A stretch of 64,000 bases of DNA from Trichinella spiralis (taxonomy: Eukaryota > Nematoda > Enoplea > Trichinellida > Trichinellidae), in the NCBI GenBank assembly GCA_000181795.3, contig CM012953.1:13987341-14051340 (forward strand), read 5' to 3'. This document shows positions 1 through 13,984 of the stretch, one piece after another (the stretch's first letter is position 1; every line of letters starts with the position of its first letter). Under the pieces are notes generated by a model. It did no database searches, was not told the DNA's origin, and saw nothing but the letters and a program-made list of their open reading frames with translations. The position numbers and the translations under genes were made by a program.

Positions 1-3000
1 AAAATGGCATCTACTAGTACTACTCAAAATTTTAACATGAAAATGATTTTCTTTAGCAAGTTAAAGTTTTACAGATTGCTTAAATTAACTATGCAAATGC
101 GTATTTAAGGATGGAATGGACTGGATATGCAAACAAGTGCGGAAGAAGTGACATGATAAAGCTGAAAATGAAAGGATAATGCAAGCGAGATATTTTTGTG
201 GCCTGAAAATCATCACCAACTCTTATATTTATCACCGTCCTTTTAAAATTTACTGCCTTAACAAGTTCTAATGTTGCAAGTGTTCTTAAAGCACAAAATT
301 ATTATTAATATTTGTTTAAATAAAACACGATACCAATTTCAACGTTTATTTGTACTTGATTATTTTAATAGTTATGATAGAATGAATTTGAATAAAATTA
401 CTTTATTGTTGATTGTGGATTTTAAATAATATTAGTAAATAATAAAAATAGTCTTTAAATGATGCCTAAAATATGAAGGTAGCACAAGAAATAAATAAAT
501 GAAAAATGTCCACTTCTGCAATGCAAAGAGAGACAACTGAAATTTATTGTTAAACAAAATATTTTGGGTTTATAATTATGACGCATTGCTTTGAATTATT
601 ATTTTAATTGAATAAAGAAGTATGAATTTATAAAGTACTTAAATTTTGAATTTTATGAAACGCGTCTTCGACGCTTATTTAAAGAAAAATGTGAAAAAAC
701 TGTTTCGATTTATTTTTTCAATAAATAATGTAACCTTTTTAATTACTGTAAAATTGCGGTCATGCCAGTTGTTGTTAGAGGTTCAAATTTTGAAAGTTGA
801 CCGTAATAGCTAAAATGACCTGCCCATCATCATTTAAATAAAAATTTGGTCACACTGGCAAGCAGCAATTATTTAGGCTATTGTAGACGAGGTTTGCAAT
901 TGAGAATCCATTCGTCAAATAAGATCACATCACAGAGCAAGTACGCAATTGGCGACCAGAGCGTAACATTCCATCCGTCTGTGTGACATATTCTGCATCG
1001 ACCTGACGAAATTAATTTCCCAAATCGACCCAGCCCATTTGATTAGTTCAGCTATTTTTGGAAACAAAAAATTGTCCCTTTGAATCTTGTACGTATTGCT
1101 TGTGCGTTTTGCATGCATGCGTCAAAATTTGCTCATGGCAATCATTAAACTTGGATTTCAAATGGTGAAATCATTGGCGAAGAATTTTTTATTGGTCTGC
1201 AATTGCCAAACAGAGAAAAAAAATTATTGTACATTTTTTACAACAGGATGTTTGCCAAATAAAGTTCGAATCTTTATATTTTATTGTTTCATCGAATATT
1301 TTCACATATCGAATTCGAAATACGAAAAATGAAAAATACGAAAGTATACTTCGATGATGCAGCCTTTGTGAACGGTTAAATTGAAAACCAAAAATTTAAT
1401 ATGTTCAAGCATTTTTAAAGGAAAAAATTTATTTTTTTTTATACAATCGAACCTCGCTATTTGCAGTTCTTTATGTAAAGTGGAACACTTAGGCCATGCA
1501 CGTTTACTGAATTAAAAATTTTCATGTGATGACATGCAATTGATATATTATTTTGACAGGTAGAACGTTGAAATTATTTCAAAACTAATATCTTAATTAA
1601 ATTTGGTTTTTTACAATTTAAAATAATATCTTTCATGTAAACAAACAATATACATAGTAGCATAGGGACCTTTAAAAACAATTCTTAAAAGGCATTCCTT
1701 CAAAATTTTTAGACACAGTACTCTCCATCAGTGCACGCATTCCGTAAATTTTTTTGCAATTGCATCTTCTTGTATAAACTTACTGTGCACTTAAGGATTT
1801 CAAAATTTTTAAAATAATTTTCATAAATTTATTATTTTCATTATTTAATAATCATTTATGAACATTTATAAAAGCAAGGACAATAAAAATGGTTTTTTAA
1901 ATGTTGCGGAAATTATGGAAAAATTAAGCTATTTTTTAAAGTTTATTGTAGGATATAATGCGAAACGTTTCTTTGCATTATATTTTATCAACATTTCAAA
2001 GGGAACTGAAAAGTAAAATATTCGATTATCGAATGATTGTTGAATACTTGCAATAATTATTATCCTGTTCATTCATACTACCGCACATTTTAAATGTTAT
2101 GTATGATGTTCATAATCACCAATTATTAACGTCGTTAATTTAAGATCTTTAAAAGAAGAAACGTTACATTTGAAGCTTATTATTATTGTATTTTTATAAA
2201 TTGCGCACAATTGCATCTGTTCATTCTACTGTCTGCATTGTCAAAGTTCAGTTTGTGAAGGTTATAAGTTAGATATATTTACAAAATATGATAAAAGACG
2301 ATGTTGCAATGCGTCCTGAGTCAACAGATTTTGACATTTTTATATTATGCTTCATACACATACATATTTTAAATAAGTTTATTTCTGAATATTTGATGAG
2401 AATTAATAAAAAAAATGATGAATTTTGTTGTAGCTGCAAGACTGAAAGATTATCATAAAAAGTAAACAAGTCATAAATTTGTAACTGCTAAATAAAATAG
2501 TATATTCAATAATTGTGCACTGCATTTGCATTTTAATTCTATAAGCAATATAGAATATATTTACTTATACTTCATCTTGATTTAAAATAAAAAAATTTAA
2601 TATGACAGATTTATTAAATTAAAATATAATTTAATCTATACTAAAAAATAATACGATGATACAAAAGTTTGCTCAATTGCGTTGCAGACTTTTTTAAATA
2701 GAACCTCTAATTCACAAATGCCTTAGCATTTGAAAAATATATGGCACGTTGTGTGTTACTTGTACAGATAGAAAAAAATTAGAAAAAAGCAATTCCCAAC
2801 CAGATATACAATTTAAAGGCGGTGCAGAATTTTTTGCATCTGCAAAAGGAAAGGGCTGTTTTGATATATTTAAATTATATAACATATCAAATGTAAATTA
2901 TTCACTTGAATAAGCTAAAAACCGTAAAGTACAAGTTTTATGCAGACGATAAAGTATCATGAGTAGTGTCCTGATGAAGTGAAAAATTTTGAATTTGAAA

Positions 3001-5324
3001 GATCAATATATTTAAAACTATATTTTATTTGCAAGTATTATTTGCATAAATATTTTTGTCATTCGTGAACAAACAAGCAATGTGAAGTTATAAAATTTAA
3101 TTTGAAAATTATTCAAATATATCGGTCAGCCAAAGGAAATGTATAAAAGGAAAAAGACGCATTTTATTTGACAACAAAAAAAAGCAAACGTTATTTTAAA
3201 CACTACAAGTGGAACACTTATAGACGCTATGAAAAGCAAAAAACATTCGTATGACCAATGAAGCAGTATAAAAGCATCAGCGAATAAAAATGTACCATGC
3301 GATTGGTGAATATATTGACAATAGATCATTTTAAAATTACACTAAAAAAATCAAATTCAAATTGAATGCAAAAAACTTTAAATTACTTTAGTAAATGCAA
3401 ATAAAAGTATCACTTACCATTTTTTGTAATACATTTGAATATATTAAAGTAAATAATGATAATTTTAATGTAATACGTTGAATATTATATCTTTAATTTA
3501 TTAATCACAGTGATTAAGTGATTCTATCTATGAAAACTTTTCAAATTTGTAACAGTTAGATAGGCATCAATATCCTGAGATCCATACTTACATTACTGTT
3601 CATAAATAAAAATAAATATCTATTAACGTTGAAAACAATTGATATGCATTTACAGATTTACTTTAATTATGCCTTCAAGTATAAAGTTATTTTAGAATCT
3701 CATAAAATATTTGATTATGCAATCATCATTCAAAATCACGCTGAAAATATTAATTCAAAATGATTATCCAAACATTAATAACAACATAATAAAATAATAT
3801 TTTATTTCAGAGAGTTTATGTTTAATTGTGCCTTATATAAAACAATTTCATTTAATAGTGGTAAATTATAGTCTTACGTAATTGTCACGTGGGTGTGATA
3901 ACTTTCATCTGTTAAAGCACTAGGTGGCAAATATCAGAATCATTTATGCAAATTTGAAATTTAAACAATATCCCATATTGATAAATATTATTTGTCATTA
4001 CAAGCTAAAGATGATTTTAAAATGAAAATTTTAAATTTGTCAAAAGAAAAAAATTAATTTCAGGTCAAGAAAAGTTTTTACAACTTTTTGTGATCATGCT
4101 AGGCTTTCAGTTGTTCCAATTATTCTACCTGACTCCAAACTGGAGGTCAGCTTTCGAAATGGGCCCAGTAGTTCACAATGACAGCAGAGAAATGAAAACA
4201 GCTTCATAGCAAAGTCAGTCTCTTGATGGGGTTATTTTCATTAATTAATTTAACATTTAAAATAAATGAATTTCAAATAAAAGTATATTTTATTCATATT
4301 TTTTCTCATTTATTTGGTATAAATTTTGAAATTGCTCATCAATTACTGCATTCATCATTTTAATGAAGGCATTTTTTCAGGCTTTAATCATTGCTTTATT
4401 AAATAGGAATTTTTATTTTTCATTTTGCTTATTGAATCAATGCAAACAAAATATTCAAAAAGTAGTCAAATGAAATTTTAGACTAATCTGTAAAAGCATT
4501 TTAATTATTAGCTTTTTTATTTCAGATAAAATAAGCTAAACTTTACACAATGCCAGGCTATGTTTGGTGCGCAATAATTGCTTGCAATATTAGTTGAAAA
4601 TTGATAAGAAAGTTCTTTTTTGAATTTAAAACATGCAGCATAGTATTAATAAAAATTTGCGCAACAAATTGCATACACATGGACATGTAATGTACAAATA
4701 TGTAATTATTATTTTAACGATACTATATATAAATCAATCACATGCAGCTTTTTACATGCTACTATTATAATTATAAATAAAAAAATTAAATAATTTTATT
4801 TTTGTATTTTTATGCGAATGAAAACAGAATTTAATTAAATTTCTATTAAAAATTCATATCAAAGTAGATGAAAAACAATATTTTGCAACAAAATTTTTCT
4901 TATACAATATGCATAATGTTGATTTATTTGCAATAATAAAATTACCAAAGCTAGACATGCTTTAAAAAGTGAACATGTTTAATTTGAAATACTGCAATTT
5001 TTAATTTTAATGATGACTCACTTTGCGGTTTTGCATAATATACAAGCATAATGGATTTTCCTGAGAAACAGAGGATAATTTAAAATTATTGAAATTATCC
5101 GAAAATAATATTTAACTTTCAAAAGTTATTTCTTTGGTTTTCTTCAAATTTGTACAAATATACTGATGATGGATAAATTTTTTATGAATAAAAAAATGTT
5201 ATAAATAAATATTTAAAAAATGAAAGAACAAGAATATTTTTTGTTTATGGAAGTGAAGAGCAATATTGAAATCGATATGCAAATAAATTATATGCATCAT
5301 GCTATTCGATTATGCAATATTTCA
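1..5324. other. AT-rich gene-free region
   Basis: Very A+T-rich sequence full of A and T runs. The only open frames are short (under about 85 codons), overlap on both strands and have low-complexity translations. I found no splice-compatible exon series, tRNA, rRNA or recognisable transposon protein. It is most likely intergenic. Confidence 0.7.
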
Positions 5325-5760
5325 GCAGTGAAGCTGAGATGGATGATTGGACTTTGGTGAATGTTGAAGCTGGCCGAGACCTGCTTGGCCAACGGCGACA
5401 ACGTGTCCCGCTTCTAGCCATTGATGCAGGGGTTGCTTGGGTGGCTTGTAACTTGTCTACTCTGGCCTCGGCTTCGTCAAGCAGGGCTCCTTGGTCTGGA
5501 AAGATGCAGAAGTCGGTCGTCTTGCGACCAACTTTTCCCAACTAAATGGGGTTAACATGAACATCTTGTCGGCCCCCAAGCTTCGGCTTAAATTCTATTG
5601 GATCAAATGGTAAACAAAGAATTTGCTCTGAATCCGGTTCATTAGGTCTTCAACAATAAAGGGGACGACCGGACGACCGACTTAAACAGCATTGGAGAAG
5701 ACTTCCCGAAAAGGGACCATTTATTACGGCGCAGATTCATTCCTGACAATTATTTCTTCT
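5325..5760. other. Unidentified GC-richer island
   Basis: A stretch of clearly higher GC content set in AT-rich DNA. The first ~220 bases are open on both strands (77 codons on +, 79 on -). Neither translation resembles a family I know. It could be a fragment of a decayed gene or transposon. The bases after 5545 are stop-rich in the same frame. Confidence 0.35.
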
Positions 5761-5929
5761 TTACACTATTGCCGCGCTCCAGTCCGTTATAATATATCTT
5801 TACTCTTTTGTACAACTATTGAAATTTCCATTTAATTTCTCTCCCCCAGCTACTCTTCTTCTATTCTATTCTCTCATTTTATTCCTCTTCTTCATTTTTT
5901 TGGTAATTCATATTTAAAATATCTAATAC

Positions 5930-6030
5930 ACTGATATCTACATCATACAAATAAATATACATACGCATATACATACACATCCATCGCATACATACATACA
6001 CATGCATATAAGCACATACAAGTGCCCACG
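5930..6030. repeat. Imperfect CATA/CA microsatellite
   Basis: Runs of catacata and acatacaca units, interrupted, about 100 bp upstream of the MAM gene start. Confidence 0.7.
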
Positions 6031-6100
6031 TATGCATTTACACTTTATATTATTTCAATTGTCTCTTTTCTGCAGCTTCAGCTTCTTCTAACGGACGAAC

Positions 6101-8148
6101 ATGCGCCGCACCTTATTGCTCTCCTTAATTTCGATATTCTTTTATGAAGGTATTATTTATTTGTATGCACATTTGCTAATCAGTATGATTAATTTATTCT
6201 ATATTAAGCATTTGCTTGCCACGGTCGTCGACGAGGATGCGGCGGTTGCGAAGAGGAAACTATTGTCACTCAATACAGCCCAATGGCAGGTATGCAATTT
6301 TTTTGCAATTCTAATTGTAACGGTAATGATGATACTTTTGCATTTTAAGAATTATTTGGACCAAATGTACGTGCTATGCCTTACGACAGCTCCAGTAAGT
6401 TAATTTCGTTTGAATTTTTACGAAAAAAAATGATTATTAAAAAAAAATAATTTTTTTAAGCTTTCGATTCAGCCAACGGTGGTCCAGTAACTGGTCCAGA
6501 ACAAATGAGCTGTGATTTTGAAACATCCTGCTGCTGGCAAAATAACAAACCCCCGCTTGATAAGCTCGAATGGAGTACTCTAGAAGGGACACCAGATCCA
6601 GAAGTATTCAACAGAGCATTCGGCACACCCAACATTCCCAGTACGTATTAAAATTGGAAAGCAATTATTTAAAAATTAATTTGATAGGCGGTCGATTTTT
6701 GGCCATTGCTAGCGGTGCAACTGATTCCAGTGACGAAGCTCAATTTCATTCTTGCTCCATTGCTTGCACAGAAGAACCCGTGCGCGTATCTCTCAGGTAA
6801 AAAATTTCTGTTGTCAAAAAAAAATTTTAATTTCCATATTTAAGACACTGGACTACGGACGGTGTGAAACTGCAAGTTTGCACACGAGAAGCATTCTTTG
6901 ACAACCCCGAAAACGCACCTTTGTTAAATTGCCAAGAGCTGCCCCGTACCAGTTCTCCCGGTCCTACTACTGTCGAACTCTCACCAGGAGAATTCTTTGA
7001 CGTAAATATATTACGTTATATTACTTATTTTTGGCAAAAAATAAATCAATTAATACTAACATTTTATTTTTTTTTGCAAATTGACAGGTCGTTATTGTCG
7101 CTTACAATTTTGTTAGCAATTTGGGCGCTGCCGCAGTTGACGATGTTCGAGTTGACTTTGTACCATGCACACGTAAATTATTAATATTCTTCAATTTATG
7201 CTAATATTGTTTGAAATGTCGCATATTTCAGCTACTGAAGAACCTGGTGTAGTTGAAACTCCAGCTGAGCCAGTTCCTGCTCCAGCCGGTGGTGAATGTG
7301 AAGCTTTTGTGTGCGGTTTTGAAGGTATTCAAAAATTGTCAATTTTTCTCAAATTTACACCAAAAAAACTACATTTAGGTCGTATGTGCGCTTATCAGGA
7401 TTTGGCAAACAGCGGCTTGGCCACCACATCCTGGGAAATCGTGCAGGGTCGTTTCCGAAATCCACTGACAGGCTTGAACAATGCGCGTAAGTTTCAGCAA
7501 CCACGCCCAAGAAAGCTGAAAAATCAGTACTTTCGGCACATTGAAATTTAAATTAACCCACTGACTTGGGAAATATTTTCTGTCAATTTTGTCCACCTGA
7601 GGGGTCTGACTTTTTCTTTTTTGTTACACAAATTTTACAAAGCCATTTGTTCTCACCTCACCCATTTTGAAATTTCATATTACATATTTCAAATTTCGAT
7701 TTATCTTTAGCATCTGGCAGCTATTACGTTGCTACATATTTGTTACCAAATCAGAGGTCAGTTTTGCGTTCTACTGGTAATTTGGCCGATGAACGCGTCA
7801 TCAAATTCCAATATTACAAAGCAACTCAAGGCATACAGTTGGTTGTTTGCTGCGGACCAAATTCTGACATTTGCGGCTTCAAAACGCCCATCGACGTTGA
7901 AGTTGGCGATCGGGTATGGAAAGTTGGCTACGTTGTCTGTCCTGCTGGACCAAATCAAGTAATTTAAATATTTTTTTCAAAAAAAATCTTCACTTATAAA
8001 AGAAGTGTATGATAATTTGAAAAAAAAATTCCAGATTACATTCACTGCCATCAACAACGGTGCTAATCAGGGAGCCGTCGGTTTGGATGACGTCGGTGTA
8101 TACAGAATGACAGGAGCGCCCCAGGACGCTACTGAAACAGTCTGCTAG
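6101..8148 (+). CDS. Secreted protein with two MAM-like modules
   Basis: Eleven exons join in frame to 422 aa: 6101-6149, 6209-6289, 6350-6394, 6461-6640, 6688-6796, 6845-7001, 7088-7172, 7232-7324, 7379-7486, 7711-7958 and 8035-8148 (TAG). All introns are short GT-AG. The protein opens with a signal peptide (MRRTLLLSLISIFF, then a small-residue/Cys cleavage zone) and a Cys/Gly/Arg-rich patch. Module 1 (about residues 70-240) begins CDFETSCCWQN and ends AVDDVRVDFVPC. A Pro/Glu-rich linker follows. Module 2 begins CEAFVCGFE and ends GAVGLDDVGVY. The CxFE...W start and the late xxDDV strand are typical of MAM-like jelly-roll adhesion domains. There is no transmembrane segment, so it is probably secreted. 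The exact partner and function cannot be inferred. The MAM call is by motif only; the two modules are diverged. Confidence 0.75.
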
Positions 8149-11100
8149 TCGTTTCGTGGTCTCGAAACTGCTAACAATGCCATGCAAATTATCCACTGCT
8201 GACTTTTGTTGTCAACGTCGACCAGGCTATGTCATTTTCTATTTTTATGCCCGTTCTGCAAAAACTGCCACTTTTCTTATAGTGCCACTTTTTTCATGTA
8301 GTAATCATTTTTCTTTTTTTATTTCTTTTTCATATGGTTTTCAATAGGTTCCATCTATTATTTCTTGTATACGTACGCAATTTTTTACTTCAACTGCGTA
8401 TGTTAATAATAATATATCCTTCAAAACTACCTTTTGATATATATATATATATATACATATATATACACATTTATACGCTTGTAGTGTATCCGTTATTAAG
8501 TAAAACTGACACTACCGGCTGTATGACTTTTAATTATAATAAAATAATTTATTAATTATTCTGTATGCATTATTTTAAAATTTATATTCGACACAGCATT
8601 ACATAATATGGAATACATGATGAATAAATTTCTTTTCCATGTAGATTATGTGGAAAACAATTTTATGGAAATATATAAAATTTAATTATCAAATTTATTA
8701 GATTAAAAAAAAATAAACTTTTCTATACATTGCAAAAAAGAATATAATGATAATAATAATAACGATAGTTAGCTTTAGCAATTGAAGGAATGCAATCGAA
8801 ACAGTATAATCAGAGCATATCAAAGTTTGTTTTTCATAAAATTGAAAGCGTTTAGTAGGCTTGTCAGTTTTGCAAGTTGTCTTCAATGAAAAACTCATTT
8901 TCTGAATTAATAACGTCAAGGACGCGGTTGAGCAAAGATAAACCTGTTGCAAAATGCAAATTGACTTATTCTTTTCTTTTATTATATACGTTAGCTGCAA
9001 ACAATCACAAATCTCCAATTATTTTCCTATTTTATGCATCATTTCATCTCGAAAAGAATAAAATTTTATATTTCATAATTCAAATTACATAAGTGAATGC
9101 ATATATATATATTCATTTATTTATGATAAATGTTTTGAAGCAATAAAATAAGGAGAACAGTTCAACAAGGGGTACCACTTGACATGAATAAATTTATTGT
9201 AGTTTTAAAGTCAACTTCATTGTCCAATGAACACAACGTGCTGTCCATAAAATTTAAAAAATTACGAAACAATGTATTACGTTCACGAAAATGATATTTA
9301 AAAATTTAAATTACTTACTTAATTTGGAAATATACAGTTTTCATTAATTTTTAAAACTTGTACTTTATTTTAAAAGAATACAATAACAATAAAGTAGGGA
9401 AATATGGCAGTATTTTATTTTGTCATTTGGCTTTTATATCTTTTTTAAATTTTATTGTCCATCCATAATGATGCTTTCATTATTTACACTTTAAACGTCA
9501 ACAACGTGAACACAAATGAAAAGTACTTGAATGTTTATTTACTGAAATGCCAGTTTCAGTGTTGAACACATTTATTATGGCATTCTAAATTTGGCACACT
9601 TTCAAGTTGCAAACATTAAACTACTTTAAATTTATTGCGTAAAGTGAACTCTTTTTATGATAAAATAAATAATTTCTTTTACTGATATGACCAGCTTATA
9701 CGTTGATAATGTGAGATTTTACAGTTTCAAACTTTCCAACGTTATTATTTTAATATATGAGTAAATTTAAAAAAAACGTTTGAAGAAGAAGCCTCATTAT
9801 AGTAGATGTTTAATTAATGAAGTTTATCAAGTTTTCACATGTCATTTTTAAATAAACTGAAGTTTAATGTTTATTCAGTTACACGTTATTTGTGCACTTG
9901 TTTTAATTTGCATTCAAAAATACAAACATTAAATAATTAAATTAGCATTTATTATGAAATGAGAAAAGTTTACATGACGAAAGCAATTGCAAAACTTGCC
10001 TGTAAAATTGATAAATTCATCGTGTAATTATTAGAAATTATAATTCCAGTTGATGGTCGCTTTTTAACAATTATTTTTTGACAATAAAATTGCATGGAAT
10101 ATAAATTATCAAATGCGCCAATTTGAAAAAAAGTTACGTTAGAAAACATTAATTTATTATTTGTTGATGAAATTATTTATGAATTTGAAAAAACATTACA
10201 ATTTAAAATTAAAAAATGAAAATCAAATATTAATATACCGATGAAAGACAGGAAACAGTGAATCATGATAAGAACAATAAACTTGAAAGGAACTGATGAA
10301 AAAATTTAATTTGCAATGTTGACATACGATAATTATATAATTAGACATCAAATGCAATAATTCTGTCCTTTTTCAAATTAATAAACTATATTGAATTATT
10401 CATTCATTTAACTAATTACTCCATTGCCAATGGACATATTATGATCACTGGCATTTGATAATCTTTATTGCTTCATTCAAGAAAACTGACACTAAATTTG
10501 TACATAATCCGGTACTGATAACCACGAAACGATGAAAAAAAACAGGCACAGTTTTATTTAAAAATAAGCATCTTCAGCTTTTGTAACATTTAATTTATTA
10601 ATGGTGGACTGCTATTAAAGTAGTTTATCAGAAAAAGAGTAGTTCATAAAAAACAGAACTGAATGAAAATCTAGATCGTTGTATTTAAAAAAAAATAAAA
10701 TAAAAACAAAATTAATTTTTAAAATGCTGCAACGTTGTTTACTGCAACAACTGTTAAAAAAGTAAATCAAACAAGCAGCTAATTTCTGTATTGATGTTGT
10801 AAGGTTTGCTGAATTGACTTGTTATAATAAAACGCTCTATTTGTTGTTCACAGTTTCATAGTTTTATTCTTCATCAAACTATAAATAAATATTATTGTGA
10901 ACTTGTCAATAAACGTAAATAACATTCTTTCACTAACAGTTCTTCATCTTGTCCACTACTCAATATGCAGCAAAAAGTTTTGTTTCAAATTTACAAGATT
11001 ATAAAAAAATTCAAGAATAATTGTTCAAAAATTTTCAAGCAAAATCTTCTTTCAATTTCTAAAATATGCCAAATAATTATTTTGTAAAAAAAATTCTTAT

Positions 11101-12252
11101 TGTAATTTTATAATTCAAAAAATTTCAAAGTTCAACTTTTATAGTGCTTAATTAAATCACTTAAATCATAAAATGACTGTATGATATTTACAAATTTATC
11201 TATCTTAACTTTCACAATGTAACTTTTTTTGAATATGACGCATTGAAATTAATTTACAAACTTATGCTCGAACATTACAAATGAATAGCAAATTGTTATA
11301 ACGCAGATTGGCCAAAAAAGTTATCTCATCGTACGCAAAATTACTTTAAAATGGAATTATAAATTTACTTTAAAAATCAACTTGTGCCTGAATTTTACCT
11401 TCTCTTTCAAGATTTTTCAAAACAATCTGCTATACTTTTTAATTCATTTCATTCGTCGTTCACGTTTTTTATTATTTTTCATCATCTACTTTTCAGTGTT
11501 CCTTTTTTCTGTTCAGATTTAAAATCATTCACTATAACAGTAAATTTAGCAGATTGGAACTTTAATATTTTTAAGGATACTCTTCAATTCCAGAGTATCA
11601 GTTCGACTGGATAAATTCATCTCATTAGAAAAAAAACAACTCCTTTGTAAAAGATTTGTTCAAAGTCCAAATTGTATAAATACAAATGATCTTGACCATT
11701 CAGTAAGTTTTGCTGTTAGTATCCGAAAAGACATTTTATTCTGACGATACCTTTTGAAAAATACAAAAAAATAATGATCTTTGAAATCTTTATCAAATCA
11801 GTATCTTTCAAAATCTTTACTTAAATGTCAATACAATTGAAATTTTTAGCAGAATGCATTAACATTTTTCTCAGATTAATGAATGCTTTGTAAATTTACT
11901 GATTTGATATTAAAATTAAATTTATTGATACTGAGAAATATTTTCTTCTTCTAAAAGTATGTATTCATTACAATTATACTTGTATTACAATATATTGCGT
12001 TGGATTTATTCTTGATTATACAGAAATATACTGTAGGTGTCTGTCAATTGGTAATATTCAAAGCATTTTAAGGATGTGATTGCAGCAGTATTTAAATTTA
12101 AAAAAGTGAATGGGATTATTTATTAAATTGAATTTATTATTAATTTATGTGAACATCGTATTTGAAATTTAAATCATTTTAATTGCTTATATTTAAAAAT
12201 TAAGGTATTCGTTTATTTGCATATGACAAATTTGTAGCTGTTTCTGTTCCCG
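8149..12252. other. AT-rich intergenic region with a TA microsatellite
   Basis: Over 4 kb of A+T-rich DNA between the MAM and MYST genes. A (TA)n run lies at about 8437-8465. Short open frames here (for example 8698-9018 minus, 11384-11614 plus) have hydrophobic low-complexity translations and no recognisable domain or exon support. Confidence 0.7.
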
Positions 12253-13908
12253 ATGACTGCAGATGACCAGTGTGATGTTGACGAGAAAATGGAAACGAGC
12301 GATTCAAACAGTGACGACGCTGCTGAACATAATTTGAAAGCATTAGAAGATGAAATGATAATTGATATGGTAAAAAGACAAATCAGATTGTTGGTAGGGA
12401 AGTATAAATTGTATTTTCAATTCCAAAGCCTTCCGAAGATGTGGAGCCATTGTTGGGCGAATTTTACATGGTTAGAGATTCACAAAATGTATGGCGTAAG
12501 TATACAGATTCGAGATTGTTTGCTGTGTATGATGATATTATTAGATCGACCTGTGAGTATTTTTTTTATTTGATACGAATTAGTGATGGTTTATTTAAAA
12601 GTAATATCTTTATTTTAGTTTCAGTTGTTTTATCTTGAATTATTTTCAATTTTAAATTAATATTTTAATAAGAACATGTTTTTTATTAAAAAAATATCTT
12701 GGATTTTAATTGATTACATGTTGATTAACTTCCTTTTGATATTGACTGTAAACTTTGACTGTTTTTGTGGGAATTGTCTTCTACTTGAAATGTATTAATT
12801 GAAAATTTTTTTTCAGGACGAGCTGAAGTAATTCAGAAACGTACGAACTTGTTAAAGAATGGTGAAGTGGAATATTTTGTTCATTTTGATGGCGGTTAGT
12901 TGTTCTCTTATTTGTGGACATTTTTTCAACGTGCTTTAATGTTTGTTGCTCATAATTTTAAGATGAACGCCGTATGGACAAATGGATAAGCAGAAATGAT
13001 ATAGACGTGTCGGTGTGTAAAACAAACGAATGCCAGCATAGTCCAGTTGATTCAGCTTTGGAGTCAAATTTGAACGTAGTGCAAACTCGGCAGCAGAAAC
13101 GTTTGAACGCAGAAGTTCCTAAAACGGTAAAAATTATGAAGAGATTGTTTTTTTTTCTAATTTCAAACAAATTATTATGTAGAAGAAATAGTTTAACGAA
13201 TTTGATAATATAGTAATGCATGAAATGAAATGAATCTATTTGATGATACTGGAATTCTAAAATTCATTTTATTTCAATTCAGGACGATGGTCATCTTGAT
13301 CCGCACACAGCACAACTGGAGAAACAACGTGAAATTGTAAGTGTTCAATAATTGAAAGTATTTCAAATCAGTACTTTATAATGCGTAATTTTAGAATACT
13401 CGAATTAAGTATATTGCGGAAATTCAGTTGGGTAATTTTCGAATCAGTACATGGTATTTTTCATGTTATCCCGATGAATTTTTACGACCGTTGCTATTTA
13501 TCTGTGATCGGTGTATGAAATATATGAAATATGTGAAAACTCTGAAAGCGCACATGGTATTATTGTTGTTTTTTGAATTTTATTTTTAAAAGTTGAATTG
13601 TGAAAAAAAACATATTTTTTTTCTCTTTAGAAAGTTTGTTACTCGAGACCACTTCCGGGTCGTACAGTTTACCGAAAAAATAATCTTATGGTAATAGAAG
13701 TTGATGGTAACGAATCGAAAGTGAGGGAAAAGTGTATTTTATTTGAATTTTGTTTTGATAATATAAATTATGTATGGAAGATGAATGTTTTTTTTTATTT
13801 TAGCTTTATTGTCAATTTGCATCACTTTTGGGCAAGTTGTTCATTGACCACAAAACGGTGTGCTACTTAATTTGGGGAATTCATGTTTTACGTTTTGTAC
13901 CAAATTAA
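12253..13908 (+). CDS. MYST-family histone acetyltransferase, KAT8/MOF-like, 3'-truncated
   Basis: Eight exons splice in frame: 12253-12369, 12429-12495, 12817-12894, 12963-13126, 13283-13336, 13395-13556, 13631-13720 and 13804 onward. Exon 2 must end at the GTAAGT donor after 12495; the longer frame there would give a stop after splicing. The protein has an acidic N-terminus, then a chromo-barrel (VWRRAEVIQKR ... DERRMDKWISRNDI), then the MYST start (YIAEIQLGNFRISTWYFSCY) and a C2HC zinc finger (CDRC...H...C, exons 6-7). It continues with the strand EVDGNESKLYCQFASLLGKL and FIDHKTVCY. MYST enzymes acetylate histone H4 in chromatin. Reading then fails: TAA at 13906-13908, although traces of the family's YFSKEK segment persist in shifted frames to about 13970. 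The acetyl-CoA loop and catalytic Glu are missing because 18S rDNA begins. As shown it cannot be active. Confidence 0.8.
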
Positions 13909-13984
13909 TCCCACCGGGGAAACAGCACCGTTGGCTGGATTTTTTTTCCAAAGAAAAAAATGTTACACCAAAAGGTTGTATTGT

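Noticed and set aside
12441-12638. Exon 2 of the MYST gene extending past 12495
   Set aside because: Splicing after 12552 would create a stop at the junction; the GTAAGT donor at 12496 restores the chromo-barrel sequence.
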